From contig DAOUMU010000415.1 in assembly GCA_034409055.1 (NCBI GenBank), forward strand, positions 1-15,219: a stretch of DNA of 15,219 nucleotides. The letters run 5' to 3'. This DNA is from DAOUMU01 sp034409055. GTDB lineage: Bacteria > Chloroflexota > Anaerolineae > 4572-78 > J111. This document shows positions 13,595 to 15,219 of this stretch, one piece after another; positions within the stretch are counted from its first letter, which is position 1; every line of letters starts with the position of its first letter. The notes under the pieces are model-generated. The model was not told where the DNA came from, made no database searches, and was given only the letters and a program-made list of their open reading frames with translations. Position numbers and translations under genes: made by a program.

Positions 13595-14845
13595 TTAAAT
13601 TCCATATTTTTCAGCAAAAGCCATCAACGCCTCTTCAAACATTGACATCGGCGGGCGCACCAGTCCGGCCCCTACCTGGCCCACCCCGGCATCCTTGTGC
13701 GCCACACCGGTATTGACGCGAGGAGTGATGCCTTTTTCCACCACCTTGCTGATGTCAATGCCGGTGGGCGTCCCCTGGAAATCCAGGGCCGGGATGGTGA
13801 AGATTTTGTGGTGGGCCACGGTGATTTCGTACATTTCCAGGGTGGTCTCCATGGCCAGCGGTGCTGTGCCGCCCACAAACGTGACAATAGCCGGAGCCGC
13901 TGCCATGGCAAAACCACCAATCCCCGCCGTCTCGGTAATCGTGCTGTCGCCCAGGTCGGGGTTAGCGTCCTCGGCGGTAAAGCCGGGGAAGTAGAGACCG
14001 GCTACAGGGGGAGCCAGGGCGGTAAACCACCGCTCACCCAGCCCACTAACCCGAATACCAAAATCGGTACCGTTACGGGCCATCGCGCTGACCACGGTGC
14101 TGCCTTCGACGTTGTGACCGGCGTCACACATTGCTTTACAAGCCGCCATCACCGGGTTGAGCACACTCAGGGCATTGTCGCCCAGGAATTTCAAGATGGC
14201 GGACGCAACTTGCGAATCCTGGCAAACCTTGGCAATGCCAGGGGCTAAAGCCTTGAGATACAACAACGAACCAGATTTGTTGCGGTTGTGGCCTTCGTCG
14301 CCCATGTGGAGCGCTTCGGCAATCAAGGTCCTGATGTCGATGCCGCCCACTTCTTTAATGGCCGCGTCCAGCACCGGGGCCATCACGTCATCCATCCAGC
14401 GCAACCGGTCAATGACCTCTTTGCTGTAGGCGCCATAGCGCAGCACTTTACCGTAGCCTTCGTTGAGGCCGGAGAAAGCCTGATGACCGTGGGTTTGGTC
14501 TTCAACAATGTAAACTGACATCGAGGGTGAAATGAGCCCCGCCATCGGCCCGGCGGATTGGTAATGATGACAGGGGGCAAATTCAATTTCTCCCTTTTCA
14601 ACCAATGCCTCGGCCTCTTCGTAGGTTTTGGCTCGACCTTCAAAGATCAAGGCTCCGGCCACCGCACCCCGCATCGGGCCTGACATCCGATCCCAGCCAA
14701 TAGGTGGGCCGGCGTGGGTCAGTAAGTTTTCATTATCGCTTCTACCGGGGATTACATCTCGTGCTTTACCCACCCCAACTAATACCGGGCGAGAGTTCAT
14801 CATACGTTCTACGGCAAGTTGATTTGCTTTTTCAATGTCAACCAT
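13595..14845 (-). CDS. DUF1116 protein (YlbE/AllG-like)
   Basis: 416 residues, matching the whole length of the DUF1116 family (PF06545; E. coli YlbE is about 420). Conserved blocks are PCHHYQSAGPMAGLISPSMS (91-110), GDEGHNRNKSGS (182-193) and ARNGTDFGIRVSGLGERWF (256-274), all rich in polar, probably catalytic residues. E. coli YlbE (AllG) has been reported, with FdrA (AllF) and YlbF (AllH), to form oxamate carbamoyltransferase, which splits oxalurate in anaerobic allantoin use. Neither partner nor a carbamate kinase is in the window, so the same reaction is only a possibility. ATG 14845 has AAAGGAG 6 nt upstream. A 263-bp gap with REP-like palindromes lies ahead of it, so this is probably the first gene of the transcription unit. 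A TAA stop abuts a heptamer repeat. Confidence 0.88.
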   Translation of the reverse strand: MVDIEKANQLAVERMMNSRPVLVGVGKARDVIPGRSDNENLLTHAGPPIGWDRMSGPMRGAVAGALIFEGRAKTYEEAEALVEKGEIEFAPCHHYQSAGPMAGLISPSMSVYIVEDQTHGHQAFSGLNEGYGKVLRYGAYSKEVIDRLRWMDDVMAPVLDAAIKEVGGIDIRTLIAEALHMGDEGHNRNKSGSLLYLKALAPGIAKVCQDSQVASAILKFLGDNALSVLNPVMAACKAMCDAGHNVEGSTVVSAMARNGTDFGIRVSGLGERWFTALAPPVAGLYFPGFTAEDANPDLGDSTITETAGIGGFAMAAAPAIVTFVGGTAPLAMETTLEMYEITVAHHKIFTIPALDFQGTPTGIDISKVVEKGITPRVNTGVAHKDAGVGQVGAGLVRPPMSMFEEALMAFAEKYGI

Positions 14846-14903
14846 TGTTCACTCCTTTGTTTTCAGTTACCAGTTATAGACATTCAGATAATGTTTTTGA
14901 CTC

Positions 14904-14957
14904 GTAGTGACGACTTTAGTCGTTGTTGCTGCCTGGAACGACTGAAGTCGTTACTAC
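14904..14957. repeat. REP-like double palindrome
   Basis: The left arm 14904-14924 (GTAGTGACGACTTTAGTCGTT) and right arm 14937-14957 pair at 19 of 21 positions around a 12-nt loop. Each arm is itself a palindrome, ACGACT..AGTCGT. Weaker pairing continues outward in TTTTGA. It lies 60-110 bp upstream of the DUF1116 start. I recall the ACGACTTCAGTCGT type as a widespread intergenic repeat in Chloroflexota, but that needs a database check. Confidence 0.75.
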
Positions 14958-15014
14958 AAACTCAAAATCTTTTTCTGGGCAACTATATCAGTGGTCACTA
15001 ATTACCGTTTACTG

Positions 15015-15031
15015 ATTACTGCTAAGAAACA
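15015..15031 (+). repeat. 17-bp dispersed repeat, right copy
   Basis: ATTACTGCTAAGAAACA, identical to the minus-strand sequence at 112-128. It continues a low-complexity tract (CACTAATTACC, ACTGATTACTG) ahead of the DUF1116 gene. Confidence 0.5.
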
Positions 15032-15058
15032 TACCCCTGTGGCCTGGTGGAGTCGGGA

Positions 15059-15098
15059 CTTCAGCCGGTCAAGGCATCAGGATTCTCACCGGCTAAAG
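15059..15098. repeat. imperfect 11-bp inverted repeat after the edge gene
   Basis: CTTCAGCCGGT (15059-15069) pairs at 10 of 11 positions with ACCGGCTAAAG (15088-15098) across an 18-nt loop. It begins 10 nt after the stop of the partial reading frame at the right edge, in its direction of transcription. There is no T-run, so it is a possible but atypical terminator, or another REP-like unit. Confidence 0.5.
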
Positions 15099-15108
15099 CC
15101 TAATGCTA

Positions 15109-15219
15109 CTAAGAAATGGGTTCAAGCAAAATCTGGTTGAGGAGTTCCTGACGGGCATCATTCCGGTCACCTTTGAGCGTCGGGAAAACAGCAGGGCGTC
15201 GGCGGACCTTTCTGGGTTC
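15109..15219 (-). CDS. possible C-terminus of an unidentified protein cut by the window edge
   Basis: An open frame enters from the right edge and ends at TAG (15109-15111), giving 36 residues ending RQELLNQILLEPIS. It is basic at the start and amphipathic-helical at the end, with a codon mix like its neighbours and no internal stop. I do not recognise the family. It could be the next upstream gene, about 260 bp before the DUF1116 gene, or a chance open frame, since the other frames are not long enough to compare. It does not look like the end of FdrA, as far as I can tell. Confidence 0.35.
   Translation of the reverse strand, partial: EPRKVRRRPAVFPTLKGDRNDARQELLNQILLEPIS

Noticed and set aside
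14862..14895. Promoter for the DUF1116 gene (TATAAC with GTCAAA upstream)
   Set aside because: The -35 half matches the consensus at only three positions, so I cannot support it.

Overview
The window looks like a piece of a Chloroflexota genome (Anaerolineae-like). This is inferred from the solute-binding lipoprotein, whose mature N-terminus carries the Val/Glu/Lys-rich tether (alternating VVEK, VETV, VEVE) so common in Chloroflexota, and from extragenic repeats of a style I associate with that phylum. All twelve recognisable genes, plus a fragment at the right edge, lie on the minus strand, so transcription runs from high to low coordinates.

Reading in the direction of transcription: a DUF1116 (YlbE/AllG-like) protein (14845-13595); purine nucleoside phosphorylase DeoD (13508-12807); a tandem two-domain cyclase/kynurenine-formamidase-family protein (12702-11029); a DinB-like protein (10948-10448); a complete three-subunit molybdenum hydroxylase of the xanthine dehydrogenase/CoxLMS family: FAD subunit (10414-9527), 2Fe-2S subunit (9525-9043) and Mo-cofactor subunit (9018-6646); a CoxG-like SRPBCC protein with a C-terminal membrane anchor (6574-5948); and a BMP-family solute-binding lipoprotein (5801-4497). 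After a 0.7-kb gap come the matching ABC transporter genes: double ATPase (3737-2181) and two permeases (2184-1057 and 1076-201), which overlap one another.

The gene content suggests one job: a BMP-type transporter takes up a nucleoside or related compound, DeoD splits purine nucleosides, the Mo hydroxylase could oxidise the base, and the cyclase-type hydrolase and the DUF1116 protein, whose E. coli relative is tied to allantoin/oxalurate breakdown, could act further down. The substrate is not proven by sequence, and the usual DUF1116 partners (FdrA/AllF and YlbF/AllH) are not in the window.

The non-coding parts are unusually structured. A 150-bp MITE-like element with imperfect terminal inverted repeats and a perfect 8-bp target duplication sits between a good promoter and the ATPase gene. 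A 162-bp element (4275-4436) can fold into a closing stem with three hairpins. Degenerate heptamer repeats (RGAGATT) sit exactly at the 3' ends of three genes and supply two of their stop codons. There are REP-like palindromes at 14904-14957 and operator-like palindromes ahead of the cyclase gene. I see no rRNA, tRNA, CRISPR array, known riboswitch or T-tract terminator.
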